Shown here: in pieces, positions 19,673 through 29,074 of the stretch
Layout of the letters: every line of letters starts with the position of its first letter
Position numbering within the stretch: the stretch's first letter is position 1
Assembly: GCA_905221615.1 (NCBI GenBank)
Contig: CAJNDT010000125.1
Location: 509,501-573,500, forward strand
Direction of reading: 5' to 3'
Source of the DNA: Symbiodinium sp. CCMP2592
Taxonomy: Eukaryota; Sar; Dinophyceae; Suessiales; Symbiodiniaceae
Length of the DNA: 64,000 bases
Program-made: the position numbers and the translations under genes
Notes under the pieces: generated by a model
Databases searched by the model: none
What the model was told of the DNA's origin: nothing
Seen by the model: the letters and a program-made list of their open reading frames with translations, nothing else

Positions 19673-19881
19673 AATATAGGGGCTTACATACTTACCAATA
19701 CTATTGTGTGGGTTCCGTAAAATGGTTACAGCATAATGTGCCCCCAAACCCTATTCTAATTCCCTAAAACTCCATGTACCCATATAGCACATACTTAGGC
19801 CTTCAAGTACCTATATAGGGACCCCTTTAAGGCTTAAGTATCTACTATAAAGGTACATGGAGCCTTTGGGATTATTAAGGT
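19673..19881. repeat. Family R hairpin split by family B
   Basis: R reads AATATAGGGGCTTACATACT...AACCCTATTCTAATT, then after 19870 ATTATTAAGGTCCC. Deleting 19762-19870 and one ATT rebuilds an uninterrupted R right arm. Confidence 0.85.
19762..19870. repeat. Hairpin family B copy, TSD ATT, nested in R
   Basis: CCCTAAAACTCCATGTACCC...GGTACATGGAGCCTTTGGG, flanked by ATT at 19759-19761 and 19871-19873. Confidence 0.95.
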
Positions 19882-19884
19882 CCC

Positions 19885-20009
19885 TACTTGGAGGATCATG
19901 GGACTTAGTAAGTAGGGTTATAAGTACCTTAACTGGGGTTATAAGTAATTATAAGCATGGTTACCTTGGTTATAACCCTAGTTACTAAGTCCCATGAACC
20001 TCTAAGTAT
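19885..20009. repeat. Hairpin family C copy
   Basis: TACTTGGAGGATCATGGGAC and GTCCCATGAACCTCTAAGTA arms. Confidence 0.9.
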
Positions 20010-20111
20010 ACCCTAAACCCTATAGATCCCTCTAAGGAGACCTATAGATCCCTTTAAGGAACCTTTAAAGGAGCCCCTCATAACCCTAGTTACTTTAAGG
20101 AACCTCTCAGT

Positions 20112-20178
20112 AGGCTTTTTGGAGCTCAGGGAGGATCGACTCCCAGGTTCCGCAGCATTCTGGAGCTTTCAAAGTTGC
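20112..20178 (+). CDS. Candidate exon with a diverged copy at 20485
   Basis: Frame LFGAQGGSTPRFRSILELSK. The segment TCGACTCCCAGGTTCCGCAG is echoed at 20485-20520 (TTGACTCCAAGGTTCTGGAG), as if the exon had been locally duplicated and one copy decayed. Confidence 0.3.
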
Positions 20179-20300
20179 AGTTTAGGGTTCCTTGAAGTAC
20201 TCTGTAAAGGGATCTGTAGGGTTCCTTAAAGGGCTCCTTAAAGGGATCTATAGTATTATAGGGTTCCTTAAAGGGATCTATGGGTTTTAGGGTTTAGGGT

Positions 20301-20426
20301 CTACTTGGAGGGGCAGGGGACTTAGTAAGTCGTTTATACTAAGGGTGTCATGGGGGGTAACTCCATTGAGCGTACTTATAACTCTACTTAGAACCTACTT
20401 ACTAAGTCCCCTGCCCCTCCAAGTAG
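20301..20426. repeat. Family C variant (C') with both arms changed together
   Basis: Arms CTACTTGGAGGGGCAGGGGA and TCCCCTGCCCCTCCAAGTAG are complementary, but both differ from the family (GGTTCATGGGA / TCCCATGAACC) at the same positions. The core matches the fragment at 52755. Confidence 0.9.
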
Positions 20427-20789
20427 GGTTTAGCGTTTAGGGTTTTTAGGTTCTGTTTTCAGCGTTTAGGGTGTAGGATTCAGGGTTGACTCCAAGGTTC
20501 TGGAGCTTCCTGGAGTTTAGAGTTATGGTTTAGGGTTGAGTATTTAGGGCTGCTTACATCAACCGCGCACCTTCATCAAACCCTGAGTAAACCTCTAGCA
20601 AACCAAAGCCACCTATAAACACAACCCGACACGACAAACCCCAAGAGCCCAGAACAAAAAGACCCAAACCCGAAACTTGTAACCCTAACAGCTCTGTTGT
20701 AAACAACAACCTAAACCCTATTCCCAGGCCCTAAACCTTAAACCCCAAATGCTTGCAGCTTGGACTCTCTTGCCTTGCAGGCTCTCGAG

Positions 20790-20821
20790 CTGCAACTGCC
20801 GGTGGAGCTCCTTTTCTCAAT
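20790..20821 (+). CDS. Candidate small exon abutting a hairpin
   Basis: CTTGCAG|G acceptor, ALELQLPVELLFSM, then GTTAAG. The donor lies at the edge of the family K element at 20827. Other frames are also open. Confidence 0.35.
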
Positions 20822-20826
20822 GGTTA

Positions 20827-20956
20827 AGGACCCAAAAAGCACATAAGCATAAGCATTTTATGAGGATATCCTACCTTATTGGGCTTCATTATAAGGGGGG
20901 TTTATATGGGATATCCCTATCCTAATTTTTCCTATGTGCTTTTCTGGGGCCCTAAG
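20827..20956. repeat. Hairpin family K copy
   Basis: AGCACATAAGCATAAGCATT...TATGTGCTTTTCTGGGGCCC, with a GGATATCC..GGGATATCCC inner palindrome. Second copy at 33568. Confidence 0.85.
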
Positions 20957-20991
20957 TAGGTTTTGGGAGGCCTACAAGTTCGATTTGGGTC

Positions 20992-21098
20992 TCTACCTGT
21001 AGGCTCATACCCTAGCCCTTTTTACGGTACTATAGTTCTTGGTTCATATAGAAAAGTAGGTAACCTAAAAAATGGGTAGTGTATGAGCCTCTAGGTAT
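20992..21098. repeat. Hairpin family L copy
   Basis: CTACCTGTAGGCTCATACCC and GTGTATGAGCCTCTAGGTA arms. Confidence 0.85.
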
Positions 21099-21212
21099 GG
21101 TTTCTGCTTCAGAAATAGGAGTTTGGGATTCAATTCCGGTTGAGAGGTTAGAGCTTAAGAGTTGTCGGAATCAGGGTCGAGGCTTCTGGAGCTTAGGGGG
21201 CTTTGGTGGCTT

Positions 21213-21297
21213 ACCCTGAGGCTGAAAATAGCCCCAAAGCCTTATACGGTATGGTCTTTGGGCCCAAAAGCCTGGATATGTTAGTTAGTCCTTAGAG
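21213..21297. repeat. Family M copy, reverse orientation
   Basis: AATAGCCCCAAAGCC...ATGGTCTTTGGGCCCAAAAG...AGTCCTTAGAGCC. Confidence 0.65.
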
Positions 21298-21427
21298 CCT
21301 AAGGGTTAAGGCTTTTGTGACTTAGGGTTGATAGGCTTAACTAGGGCTTTCAAGGCGTGGTAACGTTCTGTGTTAACAGAGGGTTGTGTTCAGGGTTCGG
21401 GATTTTGTGATCGAGGTTCGGGTGCAG

Positions 21428-21806
21428 CGATGCTCCGTGTCACTTACGTGTGGGCCTTGCCAATGATGCAATGCCACTCCTGCGGCTGGACGCCCAGATC
21501 GCGCACGGAATGTTGCCAATTCAATTCGCGAGCACTCCATACTTGTGACATAATTGTGCCTCCCATATCCCATGTGCAGCGGAGACAATCGGCAGTGCAG
21601 CCTTGGGCGATCGCAATTGCTGCAAGACAGCCTTAAAACCGTCTCACGATGCCTTCACGCAGCTCTGTCGTCATGAAGGCGTGGACTTGTTGGCCTCAGA
21701 GCCTATACACCCTGAGGTGTCATATCTGAGCTCTGCAGGATTTAGTGTGCAAACTGTAGAGCGCAAGAAAGCTTTCGCTTCTCAAACTCTTGGCTCGCTT
21801 CGTTGA
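21428..21806 (+). pseudogene. 125-codon coding block with one in-frame TGA
   Basis: One frame runs DAPCHLRVGLANDAMPLLRL... to ...STPYL, meets TGA at 21546-21548, and continues ...CAAETIGSAALGDRNCCKTA... to a TGA at 21804. It follows a GTGCAG acceptor, has no heptamers, and its codon use is the same on both sides of the stop. It may be an exon pair with a very short intron over the TGA, a pseudogene, or a recoded TGA. Protein family not recognised. Confidence 0.4.
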
Positions 21807-22079
21807 GTGATCAGGGGTTCATGATTCAATGTATTTTCATGTTGGAGCCTCAAGACATTGTTCAATACATACCAATACTAGTACTATTCTTTAGGGCTCC
21901 TCATTGCACTTGAAGCATAATATGTCCCACATTCCTGATCGAATCATTTACCCCCCCGTTGTATGATTCAGCCGTTCCGTTGATTTAGGGTGCAGAGTTG
22001 AGTATGTCTTGCAAGCTTCAGGAAATGGGGATAGGGGTTAAAAATTAAACAAGGATCAAAAAAAAAATAATGATAAAGA

Positions 22080-22570
22080 AAAATAAATAAGGGTCCAAAG
22101 AAGCACCAGAGACGGCAGGAAGGAAGGAAGAAACGAAACAACAGAAAGGGCAGGAAGGCAGGAAGGAAGCAGGGCCGCCCCGCAAGCAAGCAAGCAAGCA
22201 AGAGACAGAAAGCCCGGGGGCGCTGATCCGCCCCTACGCACGGCAGAGAGTCGAGTCAGAGAGAGAGAGAGAGAAAGAAAGAAAGAAATAAAGAACGAAA
22301 GAAAGGAAGACAGAAAGAAAGAAAGAGAGAGCGAACGAACTGAATAAAAATCGAAAGAAAGAACGAACGCAACAACGAAAGGAAGAACGAACGAAATAAC
22401 GAAAGAACTAAAGCATAAAGGAAGCAAGAACGAAATAAAGGAAGGAAGGGAGTATGAAATGCATAAAGAAAGAACCACAGAAAGAAAGAGAAGGAATGAA
22501 CGAGCGAAGTAAAGAAATAAATCCAGAAGAAACACGCACAATTGGACAAGACGAAAGATAAAGAACATGA
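22080..22570. repeat. Purine-rich GAAA/GAAC tract
   Basis: About 490 bases of degenerate GAAAG, GAACG and GGAAG units on the + strand. The long - strand Leu/Ser/Phe frames are low-complexity shadows. Confidence 0.9.
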
Positions 22571-22629
22571 AAGAATCACAGAAATAAAGATACAAGCAAA
22601 AGGATACTACATTGTCGAATCGAATATAC

Positions 22630-22890
22630 CACAATATAGTAATATACCATAACATAATATAACATTATGTAAGCTAATGTTATATGATCTGCTAAATATC
22701 ATACACTCTAAACTAAGATGTTGTTTTGTTCTATGTTATATTATGTGATATTGTATTGTTGTCTTTAGATTATGTTATTATATGCGATAAGAAGCAATGT
22801 TATGCTATGTCAGAAAATGCCACGCAATTTTTGTGATGTCGTACCATCTTATGTCGTTCTTACTATGTTATATTATGTTAGAAGGCTAAC
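22630..22890. repeat. AT-rich TATGTTATAT repeats
   Basis: Loose repeats of ATGTTATATTATG and TATGCTATGT. No gene seen. Confidence 0.7.
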
Positions 22891-22964
22891 GGAAAAAGAG
22901 ACACGAACAGGCACGGAAGAACGAAAGACCCACCGCCGCGCTTTTCGAACCGTGCAAGCTTGAT

Positions 22965-23379
22965 TCAAAGAGTGTTTTCGAGGCCCATCATGCGAGCGTT
23001 GTGTCTGCAAATGGGGGGGGGGCTGCGGCCCCCCAACCCTCCCGCTGTTTTAAGCCGTGCAGGGTTGCTTTGAAGCATATGGCCCTTTTTGAAGCCCATC
23101 ACACCAGCATTGTGTTTGCAAATGGGGGGGGGGGGCTCCGCCCTTGTAGATACATGCTGAGCCAGAATCGCCAAATGAGGGGGCGTGTTTAAGATAGATG
23201 ATGAAGCGGAATCGCCTCTGAGGGGGCGTGTTTAAGAAATAGGATGACCCGCAATCGCCAAACGAGGGGGCGTGGTTAAGATATCTGAGGAACCGGAATC
23301 GCCAAATGAAGGAGCGTGTTTAAGATATATTATGAACAGGAAACGCTAAATGAGAAGGCGTGTTCTAGACATGTGAGGG

Positions 23380-23380
<1 letters not shown>
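22965..23380. repeat. Two minisatellites
   Basis: A roughly 125-bp unit with GAGGCCCATC...TTTGCAAATGGGGGGG occurs twice (22975-23150). Then a 52-58-bp unit with GGAATCGCCAAATGAGGGGG CGTGTTTAAGAT occurs about four times (23160-23375) with growing divergence. Confidence 0.8.
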
Positions 23381-23438
<58 letters not shown>

Positions 23439-23504
23439 TACTTCTACTACTACTGCTACTACTACTGCTACTACTACTGCTACTACTACTACTACTACTA
23501 CTAT

Positions 23505-23543
<39 letters not shown>

Positions 23544-23545
23544 AA
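23381..23545. repeat. CTA trinucleotide microsatellite
   Basis: About 50 CTA units with scattered TTC, CTG and TTA changes; Tyr, Val or Ser homopolymer frames over it are artefacts. Confidence 0.95.
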
Positions 23546-23639
23546 CTACAACTATAACATACTTCAACTACAACCACCACGACAACAACAACAGCAACAA
23601 CACTACCAGCAACAATTACAACACGAAATCCGTCCTAAA

Positions 23640-23905
23640 TGCGAAATTGTATGGAAAACTTGATTTTCCCGAGGAACAACCAAGGTAACGTATGTTTTCC
23701 TTCTGAAAACTTGAAGAAATGACACGAACGCCATAGGTAATAGGAAATCGTGTTTTTCCTAGGAAAGACCAAGGAAAACTTAAGCAAATAACATGAAATC
23801 CGCAGGAACATCGTGTTTTCCCGAGGAAACCAAGCAAATCCTACGGAAATGAAAGAGAAGCCGTAGGTAAATAGTGTTTTCCCCTTGGAAAAATTCAGGA
23901 ATTGC
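23640..23905. repeat. Diverged GGAAAAC minisatellite
   Basis: Four loose copies of a 60-75-bp unit containing GTTTTCC..GAGGAAA..CCAAGG and ATGAAATCCGTAGG. Confidence 0.65.
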
Positions 23906-24069
23906 TGTATTTCGAATACTTTAATTTTCTTTCGATGCTTATTTTATTTATTTGTTGGTGCCTCTGCCCCAGGAATTGCTGTATTTTAAATGATTCATTT
24001 TTTTGATCCTTATTTTATTTTTTTGATCCTTCCATTTATTTTTGTTGATCCTTAGTTAACTTTTGATCC

Positions 24070-25800
24070 CTCACCCCATAAACCGACCACCATCACCCTC
24101 GAAGATGGCAGTGGCACGCTGACTGGCTGGCACTTCTGTCTGCAGGGAGCTGACCCAATCAAGATCCAGGGGATGCGCCGTTTCGAAATCTCCTAACCAC
24201 GTGACAGCCCTTCGCGGCGCAGCCAAGCACTCGGAGCGCGTGCAAGCCTTGCAAATCCTGGAATCGAAAAGCTTGGTCCGTGTCATTCAAACGAGACAAC
24301 GCGGTCAAGGTGAAGGCCATAACCAGGCCTTTCATCGGTGTGCCCTCGGTGCCGAGGCGAAAGACTTCCTCAAAGACCTCCAAATTCCTCTGGGGCTTTG
24401 GCCTACAAGTGTCACGACACTAGGGAGGCAGCAGCTCCGCTACCTAACGAATCGGCCATTCCCCCAATGCGTGGTGCTGGCAGGCGAAGGCGCGACAATA
24501 AAGCAAGTTTGCCAGCAGTGCAGCCCAAGGCAAAGTCCGCGCCAGCAGCACAACCCACGGCCAAGGCAGCACAAGGAAACTCTCGTGGGTGGCCGTCTCA
24601 AGACGAGGACTACGAGAATCCCTATACCGACGCAGGCAACCATTGTGCAGAGTTCCTCAGCAAGGATGCATTCATGAAGGGTGAGAAGGCTTGGGCCAGC
24701 ACGCGAGTGGAAGGTCAAACACTCAGAATTCGACATCAGTACTATGAGCACGCAGCTGGGTACAAAGTCTTGCCCTGGTGCATTTCTTGCGACAAGTGCA
24801 GGAATAAAAAGGGTGGCTGGAAAGGGTATTCCACGTAAAATGCCAGCGAGAAGAGAGTGTACCGCGAGTAATTACACACCTCTCTCGGAGCATGGTGATT
24901 TTGAGGCCGCCCGCCAGTGGAATCCATTGAATGCTACAACACTCAATGCTATGAAGGAGTACATGACCAACAACACTCGCATCAGCACTCAAGACCTCGC
25001 AAAGATTGTCGAAGAGCATTACAAGGATGGCCGCCCAGTTGACGACAAATGGTTGAAGACCTGGTCCCACAATCACCGTGTGAACAAGGGCACGAAGAAG
25101 GATGGGACCACAAAGTTCAACTGGCGCAAGCCAGTGGCCTCAATGGACGAAGGTCCCTAAAACGTAGCCCCAGACACGCTGAATGCCTGCACGGTCGTGG
25201 TCTTTTGCAACCCAGCTCTCCTACAAAGCACAGTGTTTGCTCTCTGCAACAAAGCCTACATCAAGCTCTGTGGGAATGGAACCTGGCGTCTAACAGAAGG
25301 CGACTGGGTTCTTTTGACAGTCGGAGCTCTGTCGAAGCATTATGAAGAGGCTAGCGGTGCATTCGCATTCCGCACAATCTTCAACCCACTGCTTTTCGCC
25401 ATTACGAACTAGGAAGCGCAAGAGAACTACAAATTATTCTTCCAAGCGCTTGTGGACTGCGCAGCCAAGTTCACGTCCGTGAACCTATATAGCTGATATG
25501 TGCTTCCAATACCATGCTGATCTTCACCTCGGCGAAGACCTGGCTCGCAAGCAGATTTTTCCCCGTGCTGACCGCCTGGCAGACTGGGCACACGTCACTG
25601 GTGCGTGCGCACGCCAAAGGTCAAGCAAACAGCTAGCGATCCAGATGGTCGATTGGCTGCGTACAGACACGGCATATTTGCAACTGTGAAGAACCACCTC
25701 TCAAGAGCGGGCCAGAAGCTGCTGCCTCTCGTCGAGCGTGCCTTCTACTGTTTGCGCTCGGTGCCAACGGCTTTAATGTGGCGGTTCAAATAGTGGACGG
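24070..25800 (+). pseudogene. Decayed MULE-type transposase
   Basis: The N-terminal part (about 24338-24838) has an Ala/Pro-rich linker, then QYYEHAAGYKVLPWCISCDK with a C-x2-C and ...GGWKGYST, like a WRKY/FLYWCH-type zinc-finger DNA-binding region. A helical domain follows (24840-25157, ...ISTQDLAKIVEEHYKDGR...). The catalytic region begins near 25161: LCGNGTWRLTEGDWVLLTVG, AFAFRTIFNPLLFAI, then HADLHLGEDLARKQIFPRAD. Family MULE proteins have an Asp in the DGT motif; here it reads GNGT. Breaks: frame change near 24836, stops at 25158 and 25410, TGA plus frameshift at 25494-25498. Dead copy; it cannot supply the hairpins. Confidence 0.6.
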
Positions 25801-25820
25801 ACCCCCCCCCTCCCCTGACC

Positions 25821-25836
25821 AAAAATTTTTGGTTTG
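25821..25836. other. Perfect short palindrome
   Basis: ACCAAAAATTTTTGGT just after a C-rich run (25801-25815). It lies at the right edge of the heptamer-free island; could be a stem-loop or an element end. Confidence 0.5.
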
Positions 25837-26218
25837 ATTAATTTGGAACCGGTGACCCCGGACGGCCCCCCAAGCCTAAATCCCCAAATCTAGTTACAGC
25901 CCTGCAGGGTTTAGGGCTCGACTAGGCTTATTCCCCACGCCCTAAAGCCGATTCAAACCCTAGACCCGGTAGACTTTGTGCTTAGTAATATGATTTTAGG
26001 TTACTAGTGGCTCTATACAGTTACGATGGTCTAGCCACAAGCCCTAACCCTTTCAACTTCTTAAGGCCTCTATCAAATAGCTTGTTAACCTTCTTCCAAG
26101 TCAAGAACTTCTAACAGCCTTGTTCCCAATATTATAGGGCCATATAGGGCCTCTACATTATTTAGGGAAGCTTGTGTTCAGGTTTCTGAGGCTTTGATAA
26201 AAGAGCCGTCCGGCTGAG

Positions 26219-26266
26219 GCCTTCACCAGAAAGGCGGCCGGAGCAGAATCAGCACAAGCCTTGCTG
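26219..26266 (+). CDS. Candidate 48-nt exon
   Basis: AG|G acceptor, AFTRKAAGAESAQALL, donor GTGACC; phase 0 to 0. Boundaries match the style of the DHHC gene. Unknown product. Confidence 0.4.
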
Positions 26267-26518
26267 GTGACCCGGCCGAAAGGGGCCATTTCAGGCTTCT
26301 ATAAAGGCTCTACAAAGAATTCAATAATGAGAGTGTAGGGTTTTGGCGTCTAGGTTTAAGGCATCAGCGGTTGGGGTTTCGTGGATTCTGCGAAGATTCT
26401 CCAACCCCCCAGCTTGCCAACCTTTAAACCCCTAAACCATTAAACGCTAAACCCCAAACCCTAACATTACAGGTTTTCGGTTTCGGCTTTTCGAGCTTTA
26501 GAGTACTGGGCCTGATCT

Positions 26519-26652
26519 CTTCAGTTTTTTCATCGTTAAAGTGACAGACCTTTCAACATGTAAAGCACCAGACCAGAGAAACAACACAACAGGATGGACT
26601 TTTTTTAACGGTTTCATCCGTAAGGTGGCTGACTTGTTGAAGATGTGAAGCA
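26519..26652 (+). CDS. Candidate exon with internal repeat
   Basis: After CTCTTCAG the frame reads FFIVKVTDLSTCKAPDQRNN ... NGFIRKVADLLKM. The two halves share TTTCATC.GTAA.GTG.C.GAC and GATGTGAAGCA-like text, so an ancestral unit of about 85 bp was duplicated. Confidence 0.35.
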
Positions 26653-26705
26653 GAATAGCAGGGATCAAAAAGTGGACGACCCACCTGACTCCTGACCCCT
26701 ACGAA

Positions 26706-26969
26706 AACTATCGTTTTAGACTTCCGTGATTATTGTACTACAAGTCTTCGACACAGGTAAGTTTGTTGATGAAATTAGTATTTGGTGTTAACGTATGCGC
26801 AGTATGTTTTTTTGGGTTGTAAAGTGTTTATGGCCAAACTTGGTCCTAATTAGCACCATCCATCATTTCCTGTGGCTATGATATACCACACCTTCCATTT
26901 TGCACTCGCCGGTATTCAATGAACCCAAACCGGGTTCTTCAATGCCCAAACCCCTCCTCAACTTCGAAG
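26706..26969 (+). other. Two possible exon ends with consensus donors
   Basis: A GTAAGT follows CGACACAG at 26756. A GTGAGT follows ...KPLLNFEA at 26970. The frames upstream of each are open but short. Confidence 0.3.
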
Positions 26970-26993
26970 CCGTGAGTGTCGCTAAACCCTACC

Positions 26994-27082
26994 CATAGGC
27001 CCCGTAGTAGTTCCTTTTGAAGGTTACCTTATAGGATTCTAAATATGAATCCCAAAAAGGAACTATTATGGGGCCTACGGGT
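26994..27082. repeat. Hairpin U (single copy)
   Basis: CATAGGCCCCGTAGTAGTTC pairs with GAACTATTATGGGGCCTACG around an AGGATTCTAAATATGAATCC centre. Confidence 0.8.
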
Positions 27083-27159
27083 ACGCCCTCAACCCTGAAT
27101 CCAAATCCTAAGCGCTCTCCGGAGTTCTACACCCCAAACCCCTAAACCCTGAACCCAGC

Positions 27160-27254
27160 ACAGAGGCTCCAATAGCCTAATTAAGGAATATACCCCTTAA
27201 GTTCTAGTAGGATGCCTAATATGATTAAGATAAAGGATATTGGAATCTCTGGGA
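27160..27254. repeat. Hairpin family E copy
   Basis: CAGAGGCTCCAATAGCCTAA...GGATATTGGAATCTCTGGG. Confidence 0.75.
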
Positions 27255-27327
27255 AATCCTCAGCCCTTCCTAGACTTCTGCCCGTGCGGATCTTAAACGG
27301 TTTAGCGTTTAAATGTAGACCAAGAGT

Positions 27328-27558
27328 TTGACAAACCAGGAAGCCCCAGTTACCCTGGGGCCATCAAAGAGGCTTGACCTAAAGAGCTGTACCGAAAACT
27401 ACCGAAGAATCCTGTTCGAATCATTGCAAACCCTTAGCAGGGTCCTCGTGATAGTCTGCTGTGTTTGTTGCATCAAGCGGCCGGTCGCAAGCCCCAAAAC
27501 CTGGCCTAATCCGTCCAACCCGAAGCTCGAACGCGACATGGACCCGAACTCACCCTAG
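27328..27558 (+). CDS. Open frame of 76 codons, possible exon
   Basis: Reads TNQEAPVTLGPSKRLDLKSC... with a hydrophobic Cys-rich run RVLVIVCCVCCIKR at about residues 38-51, ending TAG. No family recognised. Confidence 0.3.
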   Translation: MTNQEAPVTLGPSKRLDLKSCTENYRRILFESLQTLSRVLVIVCCVCCIKRPVASPKTWPNPSNPKLERDMDPNSP

Positions 27559-27768
27559 CCCGAAACTTTCGTAAGCCATGAGACGTGAACTTACAAGCCC
27601 TGAACACTAAAAAGCCCCAAGCCCTAAACCCGCAAGCCCTTAAAGCCTAATTGCGAGCACCCTGACACCTTTTTTGTTCATATTTTCCTTTTTTAAAGCA
27701 ACCCTGGGCACATAGTAAACCCTGACACGCCGCCTTTTGGAACCCCTTGTCTATGAGCCTGCGCTTTG

Positions 27769-28065
27769 AGGCTCATGGGACTTGGTAAGTCAGGTTATGG
27801 CTAGCTTACTTAAGTGGGTTTACAAGGAATTATATGTTTGGTTACCTTATGTATAACCGTACCTGTAGGCTCATACCCTGCCCCTTTTGTAGGGTATCGA
27901 CTTTTCTAAATACCAGATCCTAACCAGAAGACTAGGTATCAAAAAAATTGGGTTGGGTATGAGCCTCGAGGTATTGCAGAGCCCTACTATAGAATCCTAT
28001 AGAACCCATTATACTACTCCATTAAGGAGCCTTATGAACCCTAGCTACGAAGTCCCATGCTCCTT
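27769..28065. repeat. Family C hairpin split by family L
   Basis: C left arm GAGGCTCATGGGACTTGGTA at 27769. Family L (27860-27973, CCTGTAGGCTCATACCCTG...GGTATGAGCCTCGAGG) sits in the middle. C right arm CGAAGTCCCATGCTCCTTTA ends near 28065. Confidence 0.7.
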
Positions 28066-28085
28066 TAAGTGGAGGTGCAACTGGG

Positions 28086-28127
28086 ATGGCTGCGGCTCCT
28101 CGGCCGGATCGGTTCACGCTGACAGGG
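28086..28127 (+). CDS. Candidate first exon
   Basis: ATG followed by AAAPRPDRFTLTG and a GTAACT donor. Looks like a transit-peptide-style start but is too short to assign. Confidence 0.3.
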
Positions 28128-28140
28128 GTAACTAAGTACC

Positions 28141-28347
28141 CTAAGTCTGCATGTACCCATATGGGAGTTTCCTAAAATCGGGATACCGTGTTTTGGGTTC
28201 CTTATAGTAAGGGTACTACTATTTAGGGTACTATATTCGGTCCCCTCTTATCGGAAACTCTCAGAAATCGTATACTTAGGTCTGAAAGTACCTATATTGA
28301 GACCCCTTTAAGGCGTAAGTATCTACTATGAAGGTACATCGAGCCTG
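28141..28347. repeat. Family B hairpin split by family D
   Basis: B left arm GCATGTACCCATAT, D at 28163-28262 (GGGAGTTTCCTAAAATCGGG...TTATCGGAAACTCTC), then B resumes TATACTTAGGTC and ends GGTACATCGAGCC. Confidence 0.85.
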
Positions 28348-28540
28348 GGTTAGGGGCTGAGTACGTAACCGGGCTTAGATACCTGATCCTGTGACCTGAA
28401 TCTAAGATCGAGGTTGATTGACCTTTTGGGGCTGGATATTCAGCCCCTCAGGTGCTGATATTATTGAGTTGTAAGTTGTGTTTTCAGAGGATTTGCGGTC
28501 AACGGTATGGTGGTGTAGGGGTCTGGGGCAGGCTGTGTGA

Positions 28541-28543
28541 CAC

Positions 28544-28577
<34 letters not shown>

Positions 28578-28735
28578 ATATATTTGTCTATACACATATG
28601 TATATATACAAATACAATGAGACATAAACCAAACAATGTATACGTTTAGATAATCAAACACGTGTGTATATATGTGTATATATATATATATATATGTGTG
28701 TGTGTATGTATATATATATATATATATATATAAAT
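28541..28735. repeat. TA/TG microsatellites
   Basis: Several TA runs with ACACGTGTG spacers; Tyr/Ile frames on both strands are artefacts. Confidence 0.95.
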
Positions 28736-28816
28736 AAACCGTGTGTCTATGTATGCACACACATATGCTTCTGCGCGTGGATGTATGTGCGGGTGCATCT
28801 TTTTAACAGGTGGTGG

Positions 28817-28875
28817 ACTTTGGGTGGTTTGATACTTGCTCGGAGTTGGGGTTGGGACAATCCACGCTTGCCTAG
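28817..28875 (+). CDS. Candidate exon
   Basis: CTTTTTAACAG|G acceptor, VVDFGWFDTCSELGLGQSTL, closed by TAG unless a donor lies earlier. Confidence 0.35.
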
Positions 28876-28886
28876 CAAAGCCATGA

Positions 28887-28906
28887 CCCCCCCCCCCCCC
28901 CCCCCC
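28887..28906. repeat. Poly-C tract
   Basis: C20, next to heptamer-like AACCCAAAGCC. Confidence 0.95.
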
Positions 28907-28962
28907 GCAAACCCAAAGCCAAGGCCAAAATTCCTAAACCTTGGAAGTCCTAAACCATCTAA

Positions 28963-29074
28963 TCCTAAGGGTCCATGAGCCCCATTAGTGTATACTTTGG
29001 CCTGGGAGTAGTGGCTACATAGGTACTCTGGGGGCAGAGTCTTTTTGCTATTTGGGCACATGGACCCGTAGGGT
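28963..29074. repeat. Hairpin family A copy
   Basis: CCTAAGGGTCCATGAGCCCC and GGGCACATGGACCCGTAGGG arms. Confidence 0.8.

Larger units (their letters stand above)
21990..25905. other. Heptamer-free island
   Basis: From about 21990 to 25905 there is no TTTAGGG/CCCTAAA word and no A-X family hairpin, although they occur every few hundred bases on both sides. It holds a purine tract, AT-rich repeats, minisatellites, a CTA microsatellite and a broken transposase. It may be one large inserted element. Confidence 0.75.

Noticed and set aside
22056-22655. Long - strand frame of 199 codons, Leu/Ser/Phe-rich
   Set aside because: It is the reverse complement of a GAAAG-type purine tract; low complexity explains the lack of stops.
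23160-23375. CRISPR-like array
   Set aside because: Units are 52-58 bp, diverge progressively, have no constant spacers, and the genome is eukaryotic.
23316-23663. Poly-Tyr, poly-Val and poly-Ser frames
   Set aside because: All are readings of the CTA trinucleotide run.
24440-25076. - strand frames over the transposase remains
   Set aside because: Shadows of the + strand transposase frame.
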